Shown piece after piece: positions 1 through 9,051 of a stretch of 64,000 nt of DNA. Position numbers and translations under genes: made by a program. Below the pieces are notes generated by a model, which was given only the letters and a program-made list of their open reading frames with translations, had not been told where the DNA came from and made no database searches. Positions within the stretch are counted from its first letter, which is position 1; the number at the start of each line of letters is the position of its first letter. The stretch lies in NCBI GenBank assembly GCA_030407315.1, contig JALQPE010002323.1, forward strand, positions 1 through 64,000, read 5' to 3'. The stretch is from Asparagopsis taxiformis (Eukaryota > Rhodophyta > Florideophyceae > Bonnemaisoniales > Bonnemaisoniaceae).

Positions 1-1
1 G

Positions 2-1735
2 GAAAACTTCTGGTCCGTTCAAGCAGAAGAAGGAGTATCTGCCGAAGCCCAAGCAGAGCAGGAAGTTTCTGCTGTTGTGGAGGAAGAACAGGAAATTACT
101 CCAAATGTGGTGGCTGAAGAAGTGATTCCTGCTGTCGCGACGAAAGCAATAGAAGAGGCACCTCTGAGCACCCCGAAAGAAGCAGAAGACCGTCCTGCCG
201 CAGCAAAAGAGGGAGGACAGGAACGTCCTGCCACGCGTCTTGCAGCAGCTGAGAAGAGGGAAGCAGAACGTCTTGCTGTTCTCCAAAAAGAACAGGAACG
301 TCTTTCAGCTTCAAGGGCAGAGCGGGAAAGTCGTGCCAGGGATAATTCGCCGGGAAGGATTGTCAGAGAAGATCTTCCTCAGGGAAGGAAACAAAGCGGC
401 GATACGCAAAGTCTGGATATCAACTTGGACAATAGTGGTCGCATGGACATAGACACGCCTGGACAACAAGCTGGAGATGCGCAGAACCGCTCTGTGATAT
501 TGAAACTTCGAATCAGGACACCAGAAACTTACAGCACTAGCCCGGCCGAAGTGGACAAGGAGAATTCGGGAAGAAGCAGGAGTTCTGGTGGAAGCGGCGA
601 TGAAAACGAGTCCAGGTTGCATAAGAAGCGAAGAAGGGAAGATACTAGCGCGAAGTTTTCTGAGCCCAATACGCCGGATGACAACATTGAGATTGGGCCT
701 CCCCGGGAAAAGAAGAGTAGAGTCAATGCAAGAAAACGAACGACTGGAGAAGAAGCACCACTCTTCACTGACGAGCAAGAAAACTCCCTTCCAGACCGCA
801 CATTCGCAGAGGACATACCTGAGAAGCTGCCTTTATGCGTTCCTTCCAACTCGAGAATGAAGTATTATATCACAGAAGAAGACATTGATACAATCCGGAC
901 GGAGATAATGGAAGCAGCTGCAGGCTACTCTACTTTGGTATGTCCCCTCGGTTCTTGTGAAAGCCAACAATACTTCAGCTACCAGAGAAGAATGATCGAC
1001 GAGCTTGGTTACGTGGTGTTGCAAGACATTTTCTCTTCTACTACAGTGGGAGCAGCTACGCACGAGTTATTCACACAGATGGCCAGCACATTCCAAGGTA
1101 CTACAAGTGGCTCAAGTGCAAGTCAGAAGAACCCGTGGAAACCACTTCGACCGAAAGACAGCACTGGTGTATTCAAGACGGACCGGAAAAGCATCTGCGA
1201 TGACCTTGAGCAAGAAAGCGCGCGGCAGTACAGGAACAAGCTGATTCTGGAGCTAGGTAAGGCGATTTGTGCGGAGAACCTGAAGCTCGGGTTTGGAAGA
1301 GAAGAAGCGGTGGTCTTTCCAGAAACGGGTCTTCGTCTGATTTTGACCGCAGAAGGTAGTCAGGAGCAACTTATGCATACCGATGTTCCCGTCCGTGAGG
1401 GAACTGGAACTGGTCCTCTCAACTCGCCATCATATTTCATGATGGCTGCTGGTGCGGATGGGTTCATCATTCGTATCGCCAAGTTCAGCCATGTGTGCCT
1501 AAGTCATCCAGCGAAAGAAAAGTACCGCGTGCCAGTGACGAACGTGCGCATCCCACCGTATTCCCTGCTTGTATGCCGAACGGACGTGTATCACGGAGGA
1601 ATGGGATTCGCGGAGGGTCGTTCTTCGGTGAGGTACCAGCATCCTATCCGGTCCCATCTATCACTGCGAACTTCCAGGGAGAAGTTGCTACAGCCTCCCT
1701 TCAATGTCAACTACTGGGAGCGTTTAGATATCTGA
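2..1735 (+). CDS. Dioxygenase-like nuclear protein, 5' end outside window
   Basis: The frame is open from base 2 to the TGA at 1733-1735 (577 residues), so this is the 3' part of a gene that begins before the window. Residues about 78-112 form a Glu/Arg/Ala-rich coiled coil; basic clusters (HKKRRRED, REKKSRVNARKR) near 205-245 look like nuclear localisation signals. The C-terminal ~290 residues are a globular domain opening with SRMKYY and containing HTD (H459, D461), VYHGGMGF (H531) and a later RSH (R550), the HxD...H...R order expected of 2-oxoglutarate/Fe(II) dioxygenases. The same domain, including the DxQEN..PD lead-in and SRMKYY, recurs at 5870-6950 in the next gene. Dioxygenase fold and nuclear role are inference. 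If the missing N-terminus matches the neighbour it should carry a ParB-like domain. Confidence 0.8.
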   Translation, partial: ENFWSVQAEEGVSAEAQAEQEVSAVVEEEQEITPNVVAEEVIPAVATKAIEEAPLSTPKEAEDRPAAAKEGGQERPATRLAAAEKREAERLAVLQKEQERLSASRAERESRARDNSPGRIVREDLPQGRKQSGDTQSLDINLDNSGRMDIDTPGQQAGDAQNRSVILKLRIRTPETYSTSPAEVDKENSGRSRSSGGSGDENESRLHKKRRREDTSAKFSEPNTPDDNIEIGPPREKKSRVNARKRTTGEEAPLFTDEQENSLPDRTFAEDIPEKLPLCVPSNSRMKYYITEEDIDTIRTEIMEAAAGYSTLVCPLGSCESQQYFSYQRRMIDELGYVVLQDIFSSTTVGAATHELFTQMASTFQGTTSGSSASQKNPWKPLRPKDSTGVFKTDRKSICDDLEQESARQYRNKLILELGKAICAENLKLGFGREEAVVFPETGLRLILTAEGSQEQLMHTDVPVREGTGTGPLNSPSYFMMAAGADGFIIRIAKFSHVCLSHPAKEKYRVPVTNVRIPPYSLLVCRTDVYHGGMGFAEGRSSVRYQHPIRSHLSLRTSREKLLQPPFNVNYWERLDI

Positions 1736-1955
1736 TGAAATTAGTTCTTAATAGCATTCTATGGCAGGCATCAAGGCCGCCTTCAAGTAAACGATGAAAG
1801 TTAGGCTAGTACATGACGTTTGCGTATGTAGACGGGTCGAGAGATATACAATACTCAATTTAATATGAGAAGGGGAGGAAACTATGGTGGGCACTACTAG
1901 AATAGAACAAGGTAATATCGCAGTCGTCTTTGGTTACAACATTGAGGTGAGGAAG

Positions 1956-2243
1956 GCTTACAGATGATGCAGTTTCGCTGGGGTGCTGACAGCAAAGTCA
2001 TCGTTACGATGACTTTGCTGTAATGATTTGATTTCTTACAGCAAAGTCATCGTAACGATGACTTTGCTGTAAGAAATCAAATCATTACAGCGGCCACAAT
2101 TTTTTACCGGGTAAAAAATTCTTGCTGATTTTTTTACCCGGTAAAATTTTCTCACCACTGTAATCAAACCTTTCCTTACAGCAAAGTCATCGTAACGATG
2201 ACTTTGCTGTAAGCATCCCGGGTAAACGGCTTCGGCTGTAAGC
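1956..2243. repeat. Palindrome array FB1
   Basis: Foldback, MITE-like array. It starts GCTTACAG and ends CTGTAAGC. It holds three copies of a 33-bp palindrome at 1989-2021, 2038-2070 and 2178-2210: arm ACAGCAAAGTCATCGT, one central base (T or A), then the reverse-complement arm. Two copies of a second odd-centred palindrome TTTACC-S-GGTAAA lie near 2098-2120 and 2134-2157. The middle copy extends into a perfect 75-bp palindrome (2017-2091, centre 2054). Confidence 0.95.
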
Positions 2244-2782
2244 GGTTGGGAGTTTCGTCCGTCTCCCACCCTGGGAAGGGTGAGAAGGGAAGTGTGGAGC
2301 CGGGAACATCGTACAACGATGGTTTGGACGACTGTTGACGGCTCTGGGGAGCACTCTGCGTCGTGCAAGCCTGGTTTGCGCTGGCTGCACTACCTGGTAT
2401 TGAACGGTTCTGTGCGCAAAGTTTACTCATGAAGGAGTTAGGGTGTTGTGTACCACACCAACCATAGTTACTAACATTTGCAGTGTACTCTAGTGATGTA
2501 ATTATTATTCTAGTTTCTAGCTATACAATGATATTAAGTAAGTCAGATGTGCACAGAGCATGGTCTAAGCCTAGCACGGTAGAGAAAGATGGAAGAAAGA
2601 TTGAAGGGTAGGCATGCAGAGGTATGAAGGCAGCAGTATGTGTAGACTATGGCAGTGGTAAGAAAATATTTCATGCACCAAAGGGTGGGTAGAGTGACAT
2701 TAGAGAGGTGGTGTGTAGGGGGAAGGTAGGTGGAGATGATGAAGGAGGACAACAGAAACGAGAGCGAGGGTTGAGACCAACG
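2244..2782. other. Spacer between FB1 and FB2
   Basis: No gene seen. Bases about 2281-2340 are a diverged reverse-complement copy of about 8170-8232, so the flank inside FB1 and the flank inside FB4 form an inverted pair around the 3312-6959 gene. The right part (2440-2780) is unremarkable. Confidence 0.7.
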
Positions 2783-3106
2783 GCTTACAGATGGAGCAGT
2801 TTACCAGGGATGCTTACAGCAAAGTCATCGTTACGATGACTTTGCTGTAAGGAAAGGTTTCATTACAGTGGCCATGATTTCTTTACCCGGTAAAAAAATT
2901 CCTGGCCGCTGTAATGAAAACGTTTTCTTACAGCAAAGTCATCGTAACGATGACTTTGCTGTCAGGAAACAAAACATTACAGTGGCCATGATTTCTTTAC
3001 CCGGTAAAAAAATTCCTGGCCTCTGTAATGAAACGTTTCCTTACAGCAAAGTCATCGTAACGATGGCTTTGCTGTAAGGATCCTTGGTAAACTGCCTGAG
3101 CTGTAA
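2783..3106. repeat. Palindrome array FB2
   Basis: Same design as FB1. 33-bp palindromes at 2816-2848, 2930-2962 and 3043-3075 (the last has one substitution in its right arm), alternating with TTTACC-S-GGTAAA hairpins near 2876-2900 and 2990-3012. Those are nested inside longer arms TTACAGTGGCCA.../...TGGCCNCTGTAA. Spacers such as GAAAACGTTTTC are themselves palindromic. The left edge (GGCTTACAGATG...) matches that of FB1 in direct orientation. Confidence 0.95.
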
Positions 3107-3311
3107 TTGTCGTACAACGAAAAGTGATGTGGAAGGTTCGGATTGGTCAACCGCTGAATATCATTACCAGGGTGTATACTAATAGGAATATGTCAGATCT
3201 CTAAGTTTCGCCTATCTTACTCAGCTTACGCAGCAAAACAGCTTGTCGTTCAGATCTTCTTCTCTCTTTCTCAATCTTTCACTCTTCGTTTGTCAATCAC
3301 TCACCAAAGCA

Positions 3312-6300
3312 ATGGCTCAACAATCCCCCAACGCTTTCGACCGCCAGGTGCGCTCTGCCAGCCGCCGTGACAACGATTCTCCCACTCCTTCTCCCTCTCC
3401 TTCTCCCTCTCCTTCTCCTTCTCTGGCCCCCCCTGTCCCCATGGACGTTTGCGAAGCTGCTGCAGCGCTGACCCAGCTCAGCCCAGCACCTAAGCCCGTC
3501 CCCTCCCCCCCTTCCGCTTCCGATCCCGCGGTTGTCCCGACAATCGACGCTGGCGTTCCCGCAACTCCGCTTCCGGCTCAATCTGCCGAAGCGGCGCCAG
3601 CCGTCGAGGGATCTGGTGCTCCTCTGCCCAGCTCGCCTGCTCCGGACATGATCATCGCGTCCGGCAGCGACTTGGCAGAGGATGCGGAGAAGGTCGATGA
3701 TCACAACGCTCGTGACATCGTACCGAACAAGCCTCTCCGCAGCACCAGGCTGGCCTACCCTGGCACAGTGCCCATCCCGGTGGATGTGGACTACGACATA
3801 AGTCCGGAGAGCTGCCGAAACATTCCAGTCTTCATTTCCCCCCTGGATGTTTCTCCTCCGGCAGTCGTGTCCAGGGTGGTCAGGCCGCATCGCGTTGATG
3901 AGTTGAAGAAAACGTTTCTCACTCAGGGATTTTCCGTGATTGCTTCACGCGTGTCCGTCTGCGAGGTGATTGATTCCAATGCAAAAGTACGACTGCAATA
4001 TGTCGATGGATCTCACCGAGTGACCGCGTTGAAGGCCATTCTCGAGTCGGCTGGACCTGCTCCTGCGAAGGACAGTCCAGAGTGGGAGGAGTTTGTCAAG
4101 TCTGACATCTACCGTCGCTTTGGAACTATTCCAGTCGACTTTCTCCTCCCACCGACTCGGCTTGGCCGGGATGTCTTCTGCTCCGAAGAAGTACTCCCGC
4201 TTTCACGGCTGATGAACTTCCACACCCACAATGTCAGCGAGGTAACAGTTGCTGACAATGTGTGCTCTGTGATGGAGTTCATCAATATCCACCGCCTGGG
4301 AAAGAAGAAGATCGAGCCGACCGTTCAATACATAAAAGAACGGAAAGCGCTGAGCTGGATTCGTCCGAGACAGCTCATGCGCTACGTCTCGATCGCGCGA
4401 GGGTTCAAGACCATTGAAAGCCCTGCTTTCAAGTACTGGTCGAGCATCCCGAACAGGCCGGAGTTCGTGCAGTTCTCTTCGACCGAGGATCTGGCTGGTT
4501 GTACGGTGAACTTGTTGTTCAATGGGTCGTTCAGGAGTGCTCCGGATGTGCAGAAGTGTTTCATCCTGGAGATGACGGCGCGCTACACTTGTAGCCGTCG
4601 GTCGGCCGGGCTGAAACCGTACTCGGTTGGTACCATTGGGCAGGAATGGATTGCTGGTTTGTTGGAAATCTTCGGGTACGTGAAGGAGGTGGCCGAGTAC
4701 TGGAACGTGTCGGATGTGTTGAGGATGCTGGATGGGTCAATTCCCAGCGTGGGTGACCCGAGCAAGAGCTTCGACATTCGCTCGCGCGTTGTCGAAGTTC
4801 TTGCTCAGATGGTCCCCAAGAAGGGGTGCTGGGCAGACTTCCGTCCCAAGGAAGGCCCCCCCGATGGTTACAGTTACGAAAATATTTTTCCCCGTAAGAA
4901 GTCTGTCTTCGGGAAGGACGCCAGGAAAATGCTCCTGCGCGTCACTGGGTACCGCGACATGCAAATGCGGAAACGCTTTCACGCGATGTACCCAGACATC
5001 CCACATGCTGCGCTCCCAGCCACATGTGGTGATGATGCCCCCATCCCTTCCTCTTCCAATTCCTTGCCCATCCCTTCATCCTCCATTCCTTTGCCCCCAC
5101 CACCTCAACTGGAATCTTCCAGCAATTCCGAGGTTGCCCCTGTTCCTGTCTCTACCCCTGCCGTGTCTGCATCCTCCCCTGCGGTGACCCCGGTCAAGCC
5201 GACTGCGCGTGGTCCCCAGGATGGCAGCGAACGCTCTGGTCCAGTTTCCCACGCCGGGACTGGTACCCCCAACCGTCCTGTCCAAGCCGCGCAGGAGCAG
5301 GTCTCACCGGCTTCGCAGCCTGAGCCTGCGACTCCGGCTGCCGAGCAGCACCCTGCTGCTCCGGCCCCCGCTGTCGAAGCTTCCCGTTCTGCATCTGCTA
5401 GCAGTTCGGGAAGCTCCAGCGATGACAGCTTCGTCCCTTCACCATCCGGTGGGGTTGGACAGAAGACGGTTGCGAGGATTTCGACGGAGGGCCCTACTCC
5501 CGAGAATGTGGTCGAGGGCAGCAGTGCGAAGGGCGGTGCAGATCCTGACGAAGATGTCATTGAAGTCAGTGATTCTGCACCGCCCGGAGTGGAAACTTCT
5601 GGGAGGAAAGTGATGCCCAGAAGGAGTACCCGCCTGCAAGCGAGTCGTTCCGGTCGTGGTGGAACGGCGGGTGGTGCTGTGGAGGTCGTCGAGCTGGAGA
5701 GCGCCCCCGAGGATGCGGGTGAAAACTCCATCCTCGGGAAGCGTAACTTGGAAGCCGCTTCTGCGACGCCCGAGCCTTCTACCAAAAAGAGAAGGCTCGG
5801 TGAGACTTCATCAAAGTCGTCGTCAAAGAAATCCAAGTCGGCTTCCCGAGGTCGCTCTCGGGAGCCGGTTCTCCAGTTCGACGACGCCCAGGAGAATCCC
5901 ATTCCCGACAGCATCGTCGATGAGAATGTGGCCGCCGTTCTCCCCAGCGCAATTGCGTCTGGCAGCCGGATGAAGTACTATATGGAAAGTACGACGGTGG
6001 AGACGGTTCGGGCGGAAATGAGGGCGGCAGCATTCCAGGCAGCTGCATCGCCGGGTGCTGAGGATACGGTGGTGGACAGGTACTTTGCGGTGAAGAAGGC
6101 ATTGTTGGAAAACTTGGGGGTTATTGTTATGGAAGGCCTGTTGGCATCGTCCACGGCTGGTAATGCGACGCATGAGTTGTTCGGTCACTTCGCTAGGCAG
6201 TTCCCGCTGGTTGAGGAGGTTGAAAAACCCTCCCAGCAGTCTGATTCTAACGATGACGACAGGGAGCCACAGGACGAGCCGCCAGCTTTCGCAAAGCCCG

Positions 6301-6959
6301 GCTTCGATCCTTCGCCGTGGCAGTTCATCCACAACGTGGGTGATGCGAAGGACCGCATCGATGGTGGTCGTGGGCGCCTCTCTCTGCCGCGGCGTGAGTT
6401 GTGCGACAAGTTGGAGGAGGGGAATTTGGAGATGTATAAGAACAAGTTGGTGGCAGAGCTTGCTCTTGGTGTTTGTGCGGAGTTCTTGAAGTTGGGAATG
6501 GAGGGTGAGGATCCTGTCTTCTTCCCGAAGACAGGATTGCGGCTGCTTCTTACAGCAGATGGGGCTGCGGACCAGGATGGGCACACGGACTTCAAGGTAG
6601 CGACGAATAGTGTTGGAAGTCCTACCACGTCTCCATCATATTTCATGATGTCGAGCGGAGCCGATGGGTTCTCTATAGTAGTTGCCCCTTATAGTCATGT
6701 ATGCCTGGCCAGTCCGGGCGCCGATATGTGGAAGGTTCCCCCTCTCATCTTTTGGGTGCCACCCTATTCCGTATTGGTTGGTCGCGGTGACCTTTACCAT
6801 TACGGGGTCGGCTTCAGCCGAGGAGATCTTCCTGCAGGCGAGAAGTTAGTCTATGGCCTGCCCACGCGCGGCCACATCTACTTGAAGACGGAGAAGGACG
6901 TCCTCACGGACCACATCCACACCGTCGAATATTACAAGTACGATAGGAGCAATAGATAG
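3312..6959 (+). CDS. ParB-like domain fused to dioxygenase-like domain
   Basis: 1,215 residues, single exon. The ATG at 3312 is chosen because the frame upstream has no earlier ATG. Order: a Pro/Ser-rich low-complexity N-terminus; a ParB/sulfiredoxin-like module at about residues 180-245 containing YVDGSHRVTALKA (DGSHR at about 232), the counterpart of the ParB/Srx phosphate-binding loop; a helical region to about 570; a long Ser/Pro/Ala linker with an NLS-like TKKRRLG near 824; and a C-terminal 2OG-Fe(II)-like domain with HTD (H1091, D1093), LYHYGVGF (H1163) and R1186. It is a clear paralogue of the 2-1735 gene over its last 330 residues. Palindrome arrays sit on both sides. Inferred role: DNA- or chromatin-directed oxidation; substrate unknown. 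I see no helix-turn-helix of true ParB. The Pro/Ser tracts argue for an expressed eukaryotic protein, not a bacterial import. Confidence 0.85.
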   Translation: MAQQSPNAFDRQVRSASRRDNDSPTPSPSPSPSPSPSLAPPVPMDVCEAAAALTQLSPAPKPVPSPPSASDPAVVPTIDAGVPATPLPAQSAEAAPAVEGSGAPLPSSPAPDMIIASGSDLAEDAEKVDDHNARDIVPNKPLRSTRLAYPGTVPIPVDVDYDISPESCRNIPVFISPLDVSPPAVVSRVVRPHRVDELKKTFLTQGFSVIASRVSVCEVIDSNAKVRLQYVDGSHRVTALKAILESAGPAPAKDSPEWEEFVKSDIYRRFGTIPVDFLLPPTRLGRDVFCSEEVLPLSRLMNFHTHNVSEVTVADNVCSVMEFINIHRLGKKKIEPTVQYIKERKALSWIRPRQLMRYVSIARGFKTIESPAFKYWSSIPNRPEFVQFSSTEDLAGCTVNLLFNGSFRSAPDVQKCFILEMTARYTCSRRSAGLKPYSVGTIGQEWIAGLLEIFGYVKEVAEYWNVSDVLRMLDGSIPSVGDPSKSFDIRSRVVEVLAQMVPKKGCWADFRPKEGPPDGYSYENIFPRKKSVFGKDARKMLLRVTGYRDMQMRKRFHAMYPDIPHAALPATCGDDAPIPSSSNSLPIPSSSIPLPPPPQLESSSNSEVAPVPVSTPAVSASSPAVTPVKPTARGPQDGSERSGPVSHAGTGTPNRPVQAAQEQVSPASQPEPATPAAEQHPAAPAPAVEASRSASASSSGSSSDDSFVPSPSGGVGQKTVARISTEGPTPENVVEGSSAKGGADPDEDVIEVSDSAPPGVETSGRKVMPRRSTRLQASRSGRGGTAGGAVEVVELESAPEDAGENSILGKRNLEAASATPEPSTKKRRLGETSSKSSSKKSKSASRGRSREPVLQFDDAQENPIPDSIVDENVAAVLPSAIASGSRMKYYMESTTVETVRAEMRAAAFQAAASPGAEDTVVDRYFAVKKALLENLGVIVMEGLLASSTAGNATHELFGHFARQFPLVEEVEKPSQQSDSNDDDREPQDEPPAFAKPGFDPSPWQFIHNVGDAKDRIDGGRGRLSLPRRELCDKLEEGNLEMYKNKLVAELALGVCAEFLKLGMEGEDPVFFPKTGLRLLLTADGAADQDGHTDFKVATNSVGSPTTSPSYFMMSSGADGFSIVVAPYSHVCLASPGADMWKVPPLIFWVPPYSVLVGRGDLYHYGVGFSRGDLPAGEKLVYGLPTRGHIYLKTEKDVLTDHIHTVEYYKYDRSNR

Positions 6960-7433
6960 CATATCAGAAGTATTAAAACCTATACTACTGTTCCCTGCTA
7001 TAAAGTTCTGTCTTTCTCATCTCAACATTGTTACCTTAGCCCATTTTTCAGTTCTCATCTATACATCTGTCCTTCATCTCATAGTTTAGTGCTACTCAGC
7101 AGATTGCTTGCTACTTTTTAATATTAGTCTACAACGTTATATGATTTTACTAGCTAGGCCGTAGGGGGAGACTAGTTTCAACCCTTGACAACGCGCAGAT
7201 TTCGACTACGAGAGCCGTCACTGTGATAAATTATTTGTAGAATTTTCGTCTATCTTCCCACCTACACTAGGCTACCTATATATATACAGGGTATAACCTG
7301 AACAGAGACCACGTGAGGTAAAATACTCCTGAGAGCTGCTCACAGCCGTACAGACCTTTGCTGAGCAATTTACCCGACTTCAAACTTCGCTTCTTACCTT
7401 TACCAGGATGAGAGAAGGACGAAACTCCCTGCT
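6960..7433. other. 3' flank of ParB-dioxygenase gene
   Basis: No gene seen. AT-rich just after the stop, with a short TATATATATA run near 7278. Bases 7380-7433 (exact edges uncertain) resemble the sequence left of FB4 (ACTTCG...GAAGGACGAAACTCCC), i.e. a second copy of that flank. Confidence 0.5.
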
Positions 7434-7784
7434 GCTTACAGCCGAAGCCGTTTACCAGGGTTCCTTACAGCAAAGTCATCGTAACGATGACTTTGCTGTA
7501 AGGAACCGTTTCCTTGCAGTGGCCGAAGAATTTTTTACCGGGTAAAAAATCAGCAAGAAATTTTACCGGGTAAAAAATTGTGGCCGCTGTAATGTTTTGC
7601 TTTCTTACAGCAAAGTCATCGTTACGATGACTTTGCTGTAAGAAAACGTTTCATTACAGCGGCCACAATTTTTTTACCCGGTAAAGAAATCATGGCTGCT
7701 GTAATGATTTGTTTTCTTACAGCAAAGTCATCGTAACGATGACTTTGCTGTCAGCACCCCGCCGGAACTGCCAAAGCTGTAAGC
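7434..7784. repeat. Palindrome array FB3
   Basis: 33-bp palindromes at 7467-7499, 7607-7639 and 7719-7751, alternating with TTTACC-S-GGTAAA hairpins near 7531-7550, 7558-7580 and 7667-7690. Left edge GCTTACAGCCGAAGCCG; right edge ...CTGTAAGC. Bases from about 7500 to 7757 are almost identical to 8493-8750 in FB4, so one array was copied recently. Confidence 0.95.
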
Positions 7785-8239
7785 AGTCTGGCTTCACCCT
7801 CTCCCCCATTTCTCTACTCCGCCTTCAGCATCCCAGCCTCTCTGGTGACGACTGACGCCTTTCGTTTCCCCCCTCACGCCCCCTCTCGCAATGAAATACT
7901 CGTCTATTACCACGATAGGCTACTCGTACTGCCGCCTTAATTTTCCTCTACACACACCCTCCCATCCGTCTCTTCCGTACTACGATCTTAGGCTATCCTA
8001 CCTTACGATTATAGTTGTATAGTGAGTAGCTAGAGTCCTACTTATTGACGACTATAGTGCACCGGAACCGGCGCCGGTTCCCGCCCGGGCGGGTTGAATA
8101 TATATTTTATGCCGTGAGGCACAGGTACCATATGGTCGCTGTGGCTCACGGCACAAGGAGTAGATTTTGCGACCAACAGCCGTCCAAACCATCCTCCCGT
8201 GATGTTCCCTACTTCACACTTCGCTTCTCATGTGAGACA
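7785..8239. other. Spacer between FB3 and FB4
   Basis: No gene seen. Bases 8110-8143 contain an imperfect inverted repeat (GCCGTGAGGCACAG.../...GTGGCTCACGGC). Bases about 8170-8232 are the reverse-complement partner of 2281-2340. Confidence 0.6.
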
Positions 8240-8313
8240 GCAGGGAGTTTCGTCCTTCTCCCATCTTGGTAAAGGTACCTTTACCAAGAAGGGAGAAGGA
8301 CGAAACTCCCTGC
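8240..8313. repeat. 74-bp near-perfect palindrome
   Basis: Left arm begins GCAGGGAGTTTCGTCCTTCT and the right arm ends with its complement; the centre is GGTAAAGGTACCTTTACC. It abuts FB4. Its right arm also occurs singly before FB3 (about 7413-7435) and, inverted, after FB1 (about 2249-2270). Confidence 0.9.
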
Positions 8314-8314
8314 T

Positions 8315-8775
8315 GCTTACAGCTGAAGCCGTTTACCAGGGTTCCTTACAGCAAAGTCATCGTTACGATGACTTTGCTGTAAGAAAACAAATCATTACAG
8401 CAGCCACGATTTCTTTACCGGGTAAAAAAATTGTGGCCGCTGTAATGAAACGTTTTCTTACAGCAAAGTCATCGTAACGATGACTTTGCTGTAAGGAACC
8501 GTTTCCTTGCAGTGGCCAAAGAATTTTTTACCGGGTAAAAAATCAGCAAGAAATTTTACCGGGTAAAAAATTGTGGCCGCTGTAATGTTTTGCTTTCTTA
8601 CAGCAAAGTCATCGTTACGATGACTTTGCTGTAAGAAAACGTTTCATTACAGCGGCCACAATTTTTTTACCCGGTAAAGAAATCATGGCTGCTGTAATGA
8701 TTTGTTTTCTTACAGCAAAGTCATCGTAACGATGACTTTGCTGTCAGCATCCCCGGTAAACGGCCCGCACTGTAA
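8315..8775. repeat. Palindrome array FB4
   Basis: Four 33-bp palindromes at 8348-8380, 8460-8492, 8600-8632 and 8712-8744, with TTTACC-S-GGTAAA hairpins near 8409-8432, 8524-8543, 8551-8573 and 8660-8683. The right outer edge reads GCTGTCAGCATCCCC, the complement of the GGGTGCTGACAGC at the left outer edge of FB1. FB1 and FB4 could therefore be the outer ends of one unit. Confidence 0.95.
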
Positions 8776-9051
8776 TGGGGTGACTGCTTCTCCTACATCG
8801 CTCTGTTACTGGTGTTCTACATGCTGCGTTGCTACACAATTTCGCACTCACATCTTTCTAGTTTCTCTCCCTTTCGTATCCATAGGTATAGCAGTTGAAA
8901 AGTGGATAGTTTGCACTCCAGGCCGCAGATGCCTTCCTGCAGTCATGTCACGATTGTTGTAGTGTAGTCTATAATATCTAGCGCTCTTGGAAGATGATGC
9001 ACAGTCTATTGTCTCTGTCAATGCGTGTTTACTCAAATCTATCAAAGTAGC

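Noticed and set aside
1956..8775. Regularly spaced repeats as a CRISPR array
   Set aside because: Repeats are long palindromes separated by palindromic, related spacers, not unique ones; the context is eukaryotic and no cas gene is present.
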